Source: Calditrichia bacterium
GTDB lineage: Bacteria; Calditrichota; Calditrichia; RBG-13-44-9; J075
DNA length: 64,000 nt
Direction: 5' to 3'
NCBI GenBank assembly: GCA_020635015.1
Contig: JACKAP010000002.1
Coordinates: forward strand, 124,001 to 188,000
This document shows positions 8,734-16,068 of this stretch, piece after piece (the stretch's first letter is position 1; the number at the start of each line of letters is the position of its first letter). The translations under genes and the position numbers were made by a program. The notes beneath the pieces are model-generated. The model ran no database searches. It was not told the origin of the DNA and saw only the letters and a list, made by a program, of their open reading frames with translations.

Positions 8734-9666
8734 TCACTCCCTCTCTTCGAAAAATTTTTGCAGCACGCTCCGGAATTGCACCAGGATCTCTTCCGGGTCG
8801 CGGATGCCGGCGTTACGTAATTGCCGGAATTCATTCTCGATCTCGATTTCTACTTCCCGGCTGAAATGACGCGCCCGCAGCCGGCTTTTGTGTTTTCCGC
8901 CATAGTCGGCATCATAGAAACGTTTGCTGGGTGCCCGGTAATAGGTGCCCCAGAGTTTTTTGCGCACATGCACAATCCAGTAATCGTTGCTATGGGAACG
9001 CTTGATGAACTTATCCGGATCTTTTTCCACCGTGGGAGGGGTACGGTTAATTCTGATCGACTTAATGATACGCTTGATCTCCGCTTCCGGCCGCGCGGGT
9101 GCCATGTTTAGCTCCAAAGCCTTCTGGTGCACCAACTGCGCCAGCTTATTGCGGTCCTGCTTGGCCACCCGCAGGGTTTCCGTCTTTCCGCCGTACTTTG
9201 CAAAATCATATGAATAGGCGGTCGAGTGATATTTGGAACCATGCACATTCACCGATACATCCACCACGCAGCGGGTATATTTCCCCTTGCGCTTGTAAAG
9301 GTGAATATAGTGCAGGTTGGCCATTAAACCGGCCTGCGCCTCTTTACGTTTTTTGAATTTGGGGATCCGCGGCGGGCGGGGTTTCTTTTGCGCGAGCGTA
9401 TAACCAATCTGCCGAAAGAAAGGATATGCGCGCTGATCGCGGTATCGAACGGCGGCGGCCAGGGCGGCATCACTGCTGCCGTAGTTGCGGTCATAGAACG
9501 ACTTTCCGGGCAGGGAATAGCGTTTACCGCCAGTCATAATCCGGATTTGCACGTACCAGAAATCGCCGTCTTCCCGGCGGCAGATAAAACGCATCCCTAA
9601 ATCGATGCTATCATGCGCCTGCTCTCCCTCCTCTACTTCCGTCTCCGGACGAGCGGATTCGTACAT
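8734..9666 (-). CDS. Protein with three AP2-like DNA-binding repeats
   Basis: The 310-residue basic protein has a GGAGAGGAGA site before its ATG. At least two clear copies of an AP2/ERF-like fold are visible: WYVQIRIMTGGKRYSLPGKSF followed by YDRNYGSSDAALAAAVRYRD (residues about 36-78), and WIVHVRKKLWGTYYRAPSKRF followed by YDADYGGKHKSRLRAR (about 226-270). A third, diverged copy (YHSTAYSYDFAKYGGKTETLRVAKQDR) lies near 140-170. AP2 domains use a three-stranded sheet to read DNA. In bacteria they occur in phage and mobile-element proteins and in some regulators. No nuclease or integrase domain is present. Its target could be one of the repeats nearby, which is speculation. Confidence 0.7.
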   Translation of the reverse strand: MYESARPETEVEEGEQAHDSIDLGMRFICRREDGDFWYVQIRIMTGGKRYSLPGKSFYDRNYGSSDAALAAAVRYRDQRAYPFFRQIGYTLAQKKPRPPRIPKFKKRKEAQAGLMANLHYIHLYKRKGKYTRCVVDVSVNVHGSKYHSTAYSYDFAKYGGKTETLRVAKQDRNKLAQLVHQKALELNMAPARPEAEIKRIIKSIRINRTPPTVEKDPDKFIKRSHSNDYWIVHVRKKLWGTYYRAPSKRFYDADYGGKHKSRLRARHFSREVEIEIENEFRQLRNAGIRDPEEILVQFRSVLQKFFEERE

Positions 9667-9960
9667 GATCTTCTCCTCTCCTGAAAAAGGTCCTCAACGC
9701 CTATCATTTGCTTCCCCACCGTCTCCTCAAACAGCAGGCGATCAGCAAAGTCGGCCAAACATCCTTTCTGAAAATTATAATATTGAGATGCCGAGTACGT
9801 CTATCCTTATTGACAACTATATCGCTGGAAGGTAATATATAATCGAATTTCTTCAAACGGACAATAGAAATATAAAAAAACAATCCTTTCAGGGAGCGAT
9901 TTGGTAACGGTTGCAGTTCCTTTATCCCTGTTAAAAAAAACAGATGCAGCGAAAAAAATG
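9667..9960. other. AT-rich intergenic region upstream of the AP2-like gene
   Basis: The stretch is AT-rich with no convincing coding frame. It lies upstream of the minus-strand AP2-like gene and should hold its promoter. Nothing further could be identified. Confidence 0.4.
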
Positions 9961-9988
9961 TTGCAATTTGAAAAACAGGTTATATATT
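9961..9988 (+). promoter_or_regulatory. Sigma-70-like promoter
   Basis: TTGCAA at 9961-9966 and TATATT at 9983-9988 are separated by 16 bp. They would start a transcript near 9995 that runs through the extended Shine-Dalgarno element and ends at the terminator at 10143-10185. Confidence 0.45.
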
Positions 9989-9994
9989 GCGGTT

Positions 9995-10186
9995 GAAAAT
10001 AGCGCTATGTTGGCCGTTTAACCGGGAGACAGTCAACATATATGTCACACTCCCAGGGAAAGGAGGTGATCCTATTAATCTACCCAATTTTGTAGGAGCC
10101 TCCGCGGAAGTCTGCTAGCGACAGCCTTTCCGGAAGCCACTGAAAATAGAAAGCCCCACCAAACTACGGTGGGGCTTTCTATTTTA
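9995..10186 (+). ncRNA. Possible small RNA or leader-peptide transcript with full-length anti-anti-SD
   Basis: A candidate independent unit of about 190 nt lies between a promoter-like sequence and a strong terminator. At 10059-10072 it carries AAAGGAGGTGATCC, which complements the usual conserved 3' tail of 16S rRNA over its whole length. No normal start codon follows at the right distance. A 17-codon frame starting at ATG 10042 runs through it (MSHSQGKEVILLIYPIL) and stops at 10095. Downstream segments can pair with the site: GGAAAGG (10057-10063) with CCTTTCC (10125-10131), and GGAGG with CCTCC (10099-10103). The site could therefore be sequestered. Whether this is a regulatory RNA, a leader peptide or the remnant of a lost gene cannot be decided here. 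Confidence 0.4.
10143..10185 (+). terminator. Strong intrinsic terminator
   Basis: A perfect 18-bp stem (10143-10160 with 10168-10185) has a 7-nt loop, a GC-rich upper part GCCCCACC/GGTGGGGC and a U-rich 3' flank. It is nearly symmetrical and could also work on the other strand. Confidence 0.85.
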
Positions 10187-10208
10187 TAGCCGGATGGAGC
10201 ACAATGTA

Positions 10209-10436
10209 ATATGTTGTGAATAAACACCGCGAGCGACAGCGAGCAAATATCGCCGCAGGCAAATATCGTGAGCGAAGCGAACAAACATCGTGAGCGACAG
10301 CGAGCAAATATCGCCGCAGGCAAATATCGTGAGCGAAGCGAACAAACATCGCGAGCGACAGCGAGCAAATATCGCCGCAGGCAAACATCGTGAGCGAAGC
10401 GAACAAACATCGCGAGCGACAGCGAGCAAATATCCC
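10209..10436. repeat. 61-bp tandem repeat, GCGAGCGACAGCGAGCAAATATCG type
   Basis: Slightly more than three units are present. The landmark CGCCGCAGGC recurs at 10251, 10312 and 10373, which fixes the period at 61 bp. Each unit contains related half-words, GTGAGCGAAGCGAACAAACA and GCGAGCGACAGCGAGCAAAT. Shorter relatives occur at 31311-31492, 40281-40305 and 54884-54972. Long minus-strand frames across it are a consequence of the repeat, not genes. Confidence 0.85.
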
Positions 10437-10536
10437 TCACAAAACTGGCATTTGATCCATTTTTAGCATATATTATTCGGCATCTTTTTCGATAGAGCCC
10501 CGTAAGCGGGTAGAGTTATTATTTACGGAGGAGAAA

Positions 10537-11601
10537 TTGAACCAGCATCGCTGGATGATTTATGGTGCGAATGGTTATTCTGGAGAATTAATTGCCCGGC
10601 AGGCCCGGGAAAGCGGTTTAAAGCCGGTATTGGCGGGCCGCAATCCCGACAAAGTGCAGGGACTGGCGGCAGTGCTTGGCCTCGAATACCGAATTTTCTC
10701 TCTGCACAATATGACCGACATTGTTGAGAACCTGAAGGACATGCACCTGGTGTTGCATTGCGCCGGTCCGTTTTCCGCCACGAGCGCCCCAATGCTGGCC
10801 GGATGTATGCTCAGCAAGACCCATTACCTGGACATCACCGGGGAGATCGAGGTATTTGAATATGCCCATGCCCGCGACACCTCCGCCAAAACCGCCGGCA
10901 TCCTGGTATGCCCGGGGGTTGGCTTCGATGTGATTCCCACCGACTGTATGGCCGCCGCCCTGAAAGACGCTCTTCCCGATGCCCATAAGCTGATGCTGGG
11001 TTTCGATTCTCCGGCCAGTGTCAGTGCCGGCACCGCCAAATCTTCTCTGGAAGGGCTGGTAAAAGGGGGGAAGATCCGGGAAAACGGGAAGATCCGCTCG
11101 GTGCCCCTCAACCACATCGTTACTCGAATCAATTTTGGCAATGGGGAAAAAACCGCGCTGACGATCCCCTGGGGCGATGTCTCCACAGCTTATTATACGA
11201 CCGGTATTCCCAACATCGAGGTGTACATGCCGATTTCGCCCCGGGCGGTCCGTCTGGCCGGGCTGGTGCGTTGGACCACCCCCTTGTTGGGACTGGGCCC
11301 TATCGAACGCGGTTTAAAATCCATGATCGAAAAACGGATCAAAGGCCCGTCTGCCCGGGCCCGGGAGAAGTCGGTCAGCTACATCTGGGGCAACCTGCAA
11401 AATGAACGCGGCGACAGCCGCACCGGCTATCTAAAAACCTCCAACGGTTACGACGTCACGATTCACGGCTCCCTGGGCGTGGTGCGCAAATTGCTGGGGG
11501 GCAAGGTCAGCCCGGGCTGCATCACCCCCGCCCGCCTGATGGGCAAGGCTTATATCAGCACCCTGCCCGGCTCTTCGCCAATCTACATCTCCGAGCCATA
11601 A
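10537..11601 (+). CDS. Saccharopine dehydrogenase-like NAD(P)-binding reductase
   Basis: The 354-residue protein starts at TTG, supported by GGAGGAG about 5 nt upstream. The N-terminus has a Rossmann motif (MIYGANGYSGELIA) with LAGRNPDKVQ, followed by LVLHCAGPFSATSAPML and THYLDITGE. This is the order seen in the saccharopine dehydrogenase/trans-acting enoyl reductase family. The middle VCPGVGFDVIPTDCMA is also typical. Related enzymes reduce lipid or polyketide intermediates, or are of unknown substrate; true saccharopine dehydrogenase is unlikely. There are no neighbouring pathway genes. It is convergent with the LVIVD gene. Confidence 0.85.
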   Translation: MNQHRWMIYGANGYSGELIARQARESGLKPVLAGRNPDKVQGLAAVLGLEYRIFSLHNMTDIVENLKDMHLVLHCAGPFSATSAPMLAGCMLSKTHYLDITGEIEVFEYAHARDTSAKTAGILVCPGVGFDVIPTDCMAAALKDALPDAHKLMLGFDSPASVSAGTAKSSLEGLVKGGKIRENGKIRSVPLNHIVTRINFGNGEKTALTIPWGDVSTAYYTTGIPNIEVYMPISPRAVRLAGLVRWTTPLLGLGPIERGLKSMIEKRIKGPSARAREKSVSYIWGNLQNERGDSRTGYLKTSNGYDVTIHGSLGVVRKLLGGKVSPGCITPARLMGKAYISTLPGSSPIYISEP

Positions 11602-11609
11602 CCGCAATC

Positions 11610-11663
11610 ATCACCGGCAATCGACAGCAGCCCAGAAGACTGCTGCTGTCGACTGCCGGTGAT
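11610..11663. terminator. Bidirectional terminator hairpin between convergent genes
   Basis: Arms at 11610-11630 and 11643-11663 form a 21-bp stem with one mismatch and a 12-nt loop. It lies between the stop codons of two convergent genes and probably ends both transcripts, although the T-tract is weak. Confidence 0.7.
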
Positions 11664-11689
11664 TTAATACCTCACAGTCTATTACACCT

Positions 11690-12796
11690 TTAAAACGCTG
11701 TAGATCCGGCAATCATACTGAGCAGGCGCGGCGTCGCCGGATCGGATATGTCATAGATATACAGCCCGGTTTGCGCGGTGACGAACAAAAGTTCATCACG
11801 CAAAATTACATCATACGGATAAATATTTTCGATATGGCCGATTTCGGTGATCGCATCCAGCTGGGTGGTGTCGAGTATTTTCAACCCCGCACGACCATCG
11901 CAGACGAATACCAGGCGGCTGCGCACTGCCAGACCGTAAGGGTTATGCAGCGGCACCACTTTGAGCAACTGCGGCTGGGCGATATCCTTCACATCGATAA
12001 TATCCAATTGATCTTCAGCCGCCCCGCAGGATGTACCGTCTCTCAAGGTGACATAGGCGGTATCATTTTCCACCACCACCGGATCGCAGGACCGGGCATG
12101 CACAAACTGCGACACCTGCACCGGCACGTCGGGATTGCTGATATCGTAGATATACATCCCCCGCTGCCCGCCGATGAAAAGGTAGTTCTGATAACTGAAG
12201 AGGGTTTCGATCTCCCAATTGACCGGAATCTCGCTCTTGAACTGCGGCCGGTCCGGGGTACTGATATCAAACGACTTCAGGGTGCTGAAATCGATGCAAT
12301 AAAGATAATCATCCACGATGACAAAGCGGGCCAGCGACCCTCCGCTGCCGCTTGACTGGGTAGTGGCGTCTGCAGCAGTAAAATTATTGCAGCCGCACTG
12401 CCCCCAGTGATGATCGCGAAGCGCGATATCATCGACCGGCATAAAATCATAACGGTCGAATACATTGAAAATGGTATCGAGCACCACCGGATGGGCCGGA
12501 TCGCGCAGATCCACCACCGCCAGGTTCTGATTCAGATCGGCGTACATCATTCCGGATCTTACTGCAACATCCCGGTTGCCTTCCAGATGCATCTCCGACA
12601 CCAGGAACACATGCTCCGGATCAGCGACATGGTAGATCCGGGTGCCGGACAATGGCTCGGTGCGGACCAACAGCGAATCGATCAGGTAAATTTTCGGCAG
12701 GTATTCCTCTGACACATACTGCGGATGATAACCGAAGATCAGCAACAACAACAGCAGCAAATAGGCCAGGCGAGATTTTCGCAATAAAGCTTTCAT
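11690..12796 (-). CDS. LVIVD-repeat beta-propeller protein, membrane-anchored or secreted
   Basis: The protein has about 368 residues from an ATG at 12796, with GGGGGA just upstream. A TTG four codons earlier is less likely. A leucine-rich signal or anchor segment (LAYLLLLLLLIFGY) starts it. The rest consists of repeats of about 42 residues of the LVIVD type, each with a 'LFIGGQRGMYIYDISNPDVP'-like strand pair: LAVVDLRDPAHP, LKSFDISTPDRP, MYIYDISNPDVP, LDIIDVKDIAQP, LKILDTTQLDA, LYIYDISDPATP. These form a beta-propeller on the cell surface. Cys pairs (CGCNNF, SCDPV, TSCGAA) may form disulfides. The precise role is unknown. Confidence 0.85.
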   Translation of the reverse strand: MKALLRKSRLAYLLLLLLLIFGYHPQYVSEEYLPKIYLIDSLLVRTEPLSGTRIYHVADPEHVFLVSEMHLEGNRDVAVRSGMMYADLNQNLAVVDLRDPAHPVVLDTIFNVFDRYDFMPVDDIALRDHHWGQCGCNNFTAADATTQSSGSGGSLARFVIVDDYLYCIDFSTLKSFDISTPDRPQFKSEIPVNWEIETLFSYQNYLFIGGQRGMYIYDISNPDVPVQVSQFVHARSCDPVVVENDTAYVTLRDGTSCGAAEDQLDIIDVKDIAQPQLLKVVPLHNPYGLAVRSRLVFVCDGRAGLKILDTTQLDAITEIGHIENIYPYDVILRDELLFVTAQTGLYIYDISDPATPRLLSMIAGSTAF

Positions 12797-13015
12797 TTTG
12801 TCCCCCAATTTTAGTACATGTATTACAGCGGGATGCTGCCCCCATTTAAGTCTGCCGTAGTGAACGGCATTATTTATATCGCGTTTTGGTTAATTTACGA
12901 TTAAATCACGTTCGAATCTATGATTAGTTATTAATTTCCGGGTCAATATGATCGGTTAACCCGGCATGATCCAAGGGTAAAATCCGCTAACACAATAACG
13001 GCATAAGGGCATCAG

Positions 13016-13657
13016 ATGAAAGAAATTATGGATTATTTCCCCACGGTCATCGGAGAACTGCGTATCGAATGCGCCCTGGGAAAGGGAAAGTCCGGCTATT
13101 CTTACCTGGCCTATCACGACCGCCAGCCCCGGGTGCTGAAGGTCATGCACAATGAGCCCTGCCCCTATTATCAATTTAATGACAACAAAACCCGGCTGGA
13201 AGTCGATGCCTATCACCGCCTGAAGCAGATCGACATCCCCCTCCCCCATCTGATCGCCTACGATTTGGAACGGCAGTACCTGATCAAGGAATTTATCGAC
13301 GGGCCAACCGCCGCGGAATGGCTGGCAAAGGGCAATCATGACGATGCGGTCATCTCCCAGCTCTTCCGCCTTTCCCGCAAACTGCGCCGGGCGCATCTCA
13401 ATATCGATTATTTCCCGACCAACTTCGTGCTTTCCCGGGGGAAATTGGTTTACATCGATTATGAACTCAATCTCTACGATCCCAAGTGGGGTCTGGAGAA
13501 CTGGGGACTTTATTATTGGGCCAATGCCGCCGGTATGGCCCGCTACCTGCGCAGCGGGGATGCCGCAGCAATCAATTTGCCTCCGGACTCTGGTGAACCG
13601 CTTCGCGAGCCGTTCCAGGCGCAGGTCGAAAAATGGATCGAGGCGTATGGCAAGTAG
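13016..13657 (+). CDS. Small protein-kinase-like (RIO/Kdo-kinase type) protein
   Basis: The 213-residue protein holds a compact kinase-like core. A glycine-rich loop ALGKGKSGYSYLA (residues 20-32) is followed by the VLKVM strand with Lys42, a helix with EVDAYHRL, and a hinge region YLIKEFIDG. The catalytic loop is NIDYFPTNFVL and the metal-binding motif is YIDYELN in place of DFG. This resembles small bacterial aminoglycoside/RIO/Kdo-kinase-like folds rather than Hanks-type kinases. It is cytosolic. It lies convergent with a GT2 glycosyltransferase, so phosphorylation of a sugar or envelope precursor is possible but unproven. Confidence 0.75.
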   Translation: MKEIMDYFPTVIGELRIECALGKGKSGYSYLAYHDRQPRVLKVMHNEPCPYYQFNDNKTRLEVDAYHRLKQIDIPLPHLIAYDLERQYLIKEFIDGPTAAEWLAKGNHDDAVISQLFRLSRKLRRAHLNIDYFPTNFVLSRGKLVYIDYELNLYDPKWGLENWGLYYWANAAGMARYLRSGDAAAINLPPDSGEPLREPFQAQVEKWIEAYGK

Positions 13658-13725
13658 GGTCGACTCACGACTCGACCCTACCCTGCTCCCATCCCCCCAT
13701 CAACTCATCACCCCATTTACACTCG
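13658..13725. repeat. GTAGGGTCG palindrome plus CCCATCAACTCATC arm
   Basis: GTAGGGTCGA and TCGACCCTAC flank 8 bp, giving a short hairpin directly after the kinase stop codon. CCCATCAACTCATCACCCCA words of the CCCATTAA family follow. The same pairing of a GTAGGGTCG palindrome with this family is seen at 62080-62205. Confidence 0.6.
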
Positions 13726-13736
13726 TCCGCACAAGC

Positions 13737-14816
13737 TCACCACCGTATCCGGCCCACATGCCCCAGCGGACCGATCAGGGTATTATAAACCATAAAAAGG
13801 AAATTGAACAGCGGGAAGCGATAAGCGGGGAACTGCTCGTGGAAAATCGCTTTTCCCCGGCGCAGCAGCAGCCAATCGCCCAGCAGTTTCAACCCCAGAA
13901 AAACCCATCCGGCGGGACCCAAAAAAATCCCGGCCCACAGCAGCAGGTTGGCGCTGTGAAAGCCCAGATAGCCTGCCTGTACACTGCGGCGGTAGCGTTT
14001 TCCGGCGGAAAAATGACGCCGCCGTTGGCGCAGAAAATGCCGGAAAGAGCCGGGAAAGGGCATGCGGGTCCAGCCATCCGGCAGCAGGCAGAACTGCACC
14101 GGCAACCCGGCACGGCTAATCTGCTGCAGCAGCAGGTCGTCGTCGCCGCTCAGCGAGGTCTCGATCGCGCTAAATCCTCCCACCGCCTGGAAAGCCGGCA
14201 GTGTATAGGCCCAGTTGCCGCCATAGGAGATGATCGGCCGCCGGTAGCCCACCGCAGCAGCGGCGATCATCCAACTGATCAGCTTTTCAAATACCAGGAA
14301 CTGCTGCCAGAAGTGTTGAGGAGGATCCAACTTCATCAGGCTGACCAGCGCGGCGGTATCATCCTCAAAGTAACGATTGAAGACCGTGAGGTGCGCCGGG
14401 GCAACCCGAACGTCGGAGTCGATAAACACCAGGCGGGCATGGCGGGCATGGCGGATCGCCCGGGCGAGGGCATGCTTCTTCGGCGCCACGCCGGCGGGAG
14501 TGTCCCACACTTCCAGTACCGTCAGATTGGCAAATTGCTCCCGGAATGAGCGGGCAATTGCAGCGGTATCATCACTGCAGCGATCCGCCACCACGATAAT
14601 CTCATACAACTCGGAAGGATAATCCTGCGCAATCAAGGCGGGCAGGCAGGTGCGGAGATTGGCGCCTTCATTGTGCACCGGCACGATCAGCGAGTAGCTT
14701 CGCCGAATCCGGTTATCCGGCCGGTTTCGCTTCAACAGCCGGGTCAGGCCGTTGCCGGTCCAGAATAAAAAATACAGATAGAGTAAATAGATCGCCGCCA
14801 GTACGAACCATGTCAT
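13737..14816 (-). CDS. Membrane glycosyltransferase family 2
   Basis: The protein has about 359 residues from ATG 14816; in-frame upstream starts at 14861 or 14879 are possible. An N-terminal membrane segment (TWFVLAAIYLLYLYFLFW) precedes the GT-A domain with SLIVPVHNEGANL, EIIVVADRCSDDT and the metal-binding FIDSDVRV. A later GDDDLLLQQI and a RRRHFSAGKRYRRS motif stand where processive GT2 enzymes carry ED and QxxRW. C-terminal hydrophobic segments (LLLWAGIFLGPAGWVFLGL) suggest membrane embedding. The likely role is transfer of sugars to a lipid or polysaccharide; donor and acceptor are unknown. Confidence 0.85.
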   Translation of the reverse strand: MTWFVLAAIYLLYLYFLFWTGNGLTRLLKRNRPDNRIRRSYSLIVPVHNEGANLRTCLPALIAQDYPSELYEIIVVADRCSDDTAAIARSFREQFANLTVLEVWDTPAGVAPKKHALARAIRHARHARLVFIDSDVRVAPAHLTVFNRYFEDDTAALVSLMKLDPPQHFWQQFLVFEKLISWMIAAAAVGYRRPIISYGGNWAYTLPAFQAVGGFSAIETSLSGDDDLLLQQISRAGLPVQFCLLPDGWTRMPFPGSFRHFLRQRRRHFSAGKRYRRSVQAGYLGFHSANLLLWAGIFLGPAGWVFLGLKLLGDWLLLRRGKAIFHEQFPAYRFPLFNFLFMVYNTLIGPLGHVGRIRW

Positions 14817-14925
14817 GATCGCTGCGTCCCCGTCGTCAGATTTGCGACCTAAAATGAACATGACGGTGCCGGGATGCAAGTATTTTGTGAATGGGTGGAG
14901 GGAGCGGAGTATGATTTTTCGCTAT

Positions 14926-15000
14926 TATTCAGCTCACGAAACACACGAAAAGAACGAAAAAAGGCAGCATCGCATTTTCGTGTATTTCGTGGGCTGAATA
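14926..15000. repeat. Inverted repeat with CACGAAA words
   Basis: Arms at 14926-14951 and 14975-15000 match over 26 bp with two mismatches and are separated by a 23-bp A-rich loop. It is upstream of the glutaminyl cyclase gene. This word family is seen once in the window. Confidence 0.8.
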
Positions 15001-15108
15001 GTTACATTTTTTCCTGGGAATTGCCCGCTTTTGATTTTATTTTCTGCTCTGATCCGTTGAGACGGTTCAATGTATCTCAATTTTGTTAATAGACCATAAG
15101 GATTTGTA

Positions 15109-15891
15109 ATGCCCAGATACGTTTATTATGTACTTATCATGCTGTTCGTAACCACCCTGGCCGGTATTGCCGGGGGAAAACCGGGAGAGAAAGTGCCGCT
15201 CTACTCATACAAGATCGTCAATATCTATCCCCACGATACCGGCGCCTTTACCCAGGGATTGGTCTATGCCGACGGGGTATTATATGAAGGTACCGGCCAA
15301 AAAGGGGAATCGTCGATCCGGAAAGTGGATATCAAAACCGGCACGGTGCTGCAATTTCACCAGCTGCCTTCACAATACTTTGGGGAAGGGGTGGCGGTAT
15401 ATGGTGATCGCATCGTGCAGTTGACCTGGCAATCGAACACCGGTTTTATCTACGACCGCAACAGTTTTTTACCGATGGAACAATTCTACTACGCTTCGGA
15501 GGGGTGGGGACTGACCCATGACGGCGAGCGCCTGATCATGAGCGACGGCACCTCCATGATTTATTTTCTCGATCCCCTGACCTTTGAGGAGATCGGCTCT
15601 CTGAAAGTGCAGGATGACGGCAAGCCGGTGGAGCATCTCAACGAGTTGGAATTCATCAATGGTGAAGTTTATGCCAACGTCTGGCCCGGCGACAGCATCG
15701 TGATTTTTTCGCCGCAGAGCGGAGCGGTGACCGGCTGGATCGACCTGAGCGGGCTGCTGAACTCCCGGGAGCGTCAAGCCCGGACCGATGTGCTCAACGG
15801 AATCGCCTATGATGCCGAGAACCGCCGCCTCTTCGTCACCGGCAAATACTGGCCGAAACTATTTGAGATTGAGTTGGTGCGGAAAGATTGA
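15109..15891 (+). CDS. Secreted glutaminyl-peptide cyclotransferase
   Basis: The 260-residue protein has a signal peptide (VLIMLFVTTLAGIAGG) and an AAGGAT site before ATG. The sequence follows the plant/bacterial-type glutamine cyclotransferase, a five-bladed propeller: YPHDTGAFTQGLVYADGVLYEGTG, then SIRKVDIKTG, FGEGVAVYGDRIVQLTWQ, EGWGLTHDGERLIMSDGT, LNELEFINGEVYANVW, and the closing LNGIAYDAENRRLFVTGKYWPKLFEI. The enzyme converts N-terminal glutamine to pyroglutamate, stabilising secreted proteins. It lies next to a secreted S9 peptidase and may share the same compartment with it. Confidence 0.92.
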   Translation: MPRYVYYVLIMLFVTTLAGIAGGKPGEKVPLYSYKIVNIYPHDTGAFTQGLVYADGVLYEGTGQKGESSIRKVDIKTGTVLQFHQLPSQYFGEGVAVYGDRIVQLTWQSNTGFIYDRNSFLPMEQFYYASEGWGLTHDGERLIMSDGTSMIYFLDPLTFEEIGSLKVQDDGKPVEHLNELEFINGEVYANVWPGDSIVIFSPQSGAVTGWIDLSGLLNSRERQARTDVLNGIAYDAENRRLFVTGKYWPKLFEIELVRKD

Positions 15892-15903
15892 ACATGGGAT
15901 GAA

Positions 15904-16047
15904 AGGTGATACTTAAAGGATAAAGGATAAAGGTTAAAGGGAAAGAGATGACACCACATTAGCCACAGAGGCACTGAGAACACAGAGAACTGACCACTGA
16001 AAACTGACAACTGACAACTCGGTGATCTCTGTGGCTCTGTGGCTAAA
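15904..16047. repeat. Composite repeat: AAAGGATA arm plus CACAGAG inverted repeat
   Basis: A single AAAGGATAAAGG arm at about 15912-15940 is followed by TAGCCACAGAGGCACTGAG (from 15960) and its partner ATCTCTGTGGCTCTGTGGCTA (to about 16045). The loop carries ACTGACAACTGACAACT words that also occur at 28248-28272. The right arm ends about 20 bp before the S9 peptidase start. Confidence 0.75.
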
Positions 16048-16068
16048 TCAGAACATATTGGAGTGACG

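Noticed and set aside
10059..10072. Fragment of a 16S rRNA gene on the minus strand
   Set aside because: Only the terminal 14 bases match; the flanking sequence does not resemble the conserved upstream rRNA segment, so it is read as a Shine-Dalgarno-like element.
10209..10436. CRISPR array
   Set aside because: The whole 61-bp unit repeats without variable spacers, and no cas genes are present.
10075..10440. Minus-strand frames encoding a repeated RYLLAVARDVCSLRSRY-like peptide
   Set aside because: They follow from the 61-bp tandem DNA repeat; all three frames are open because the repeat lacks stops, and there is no start site.
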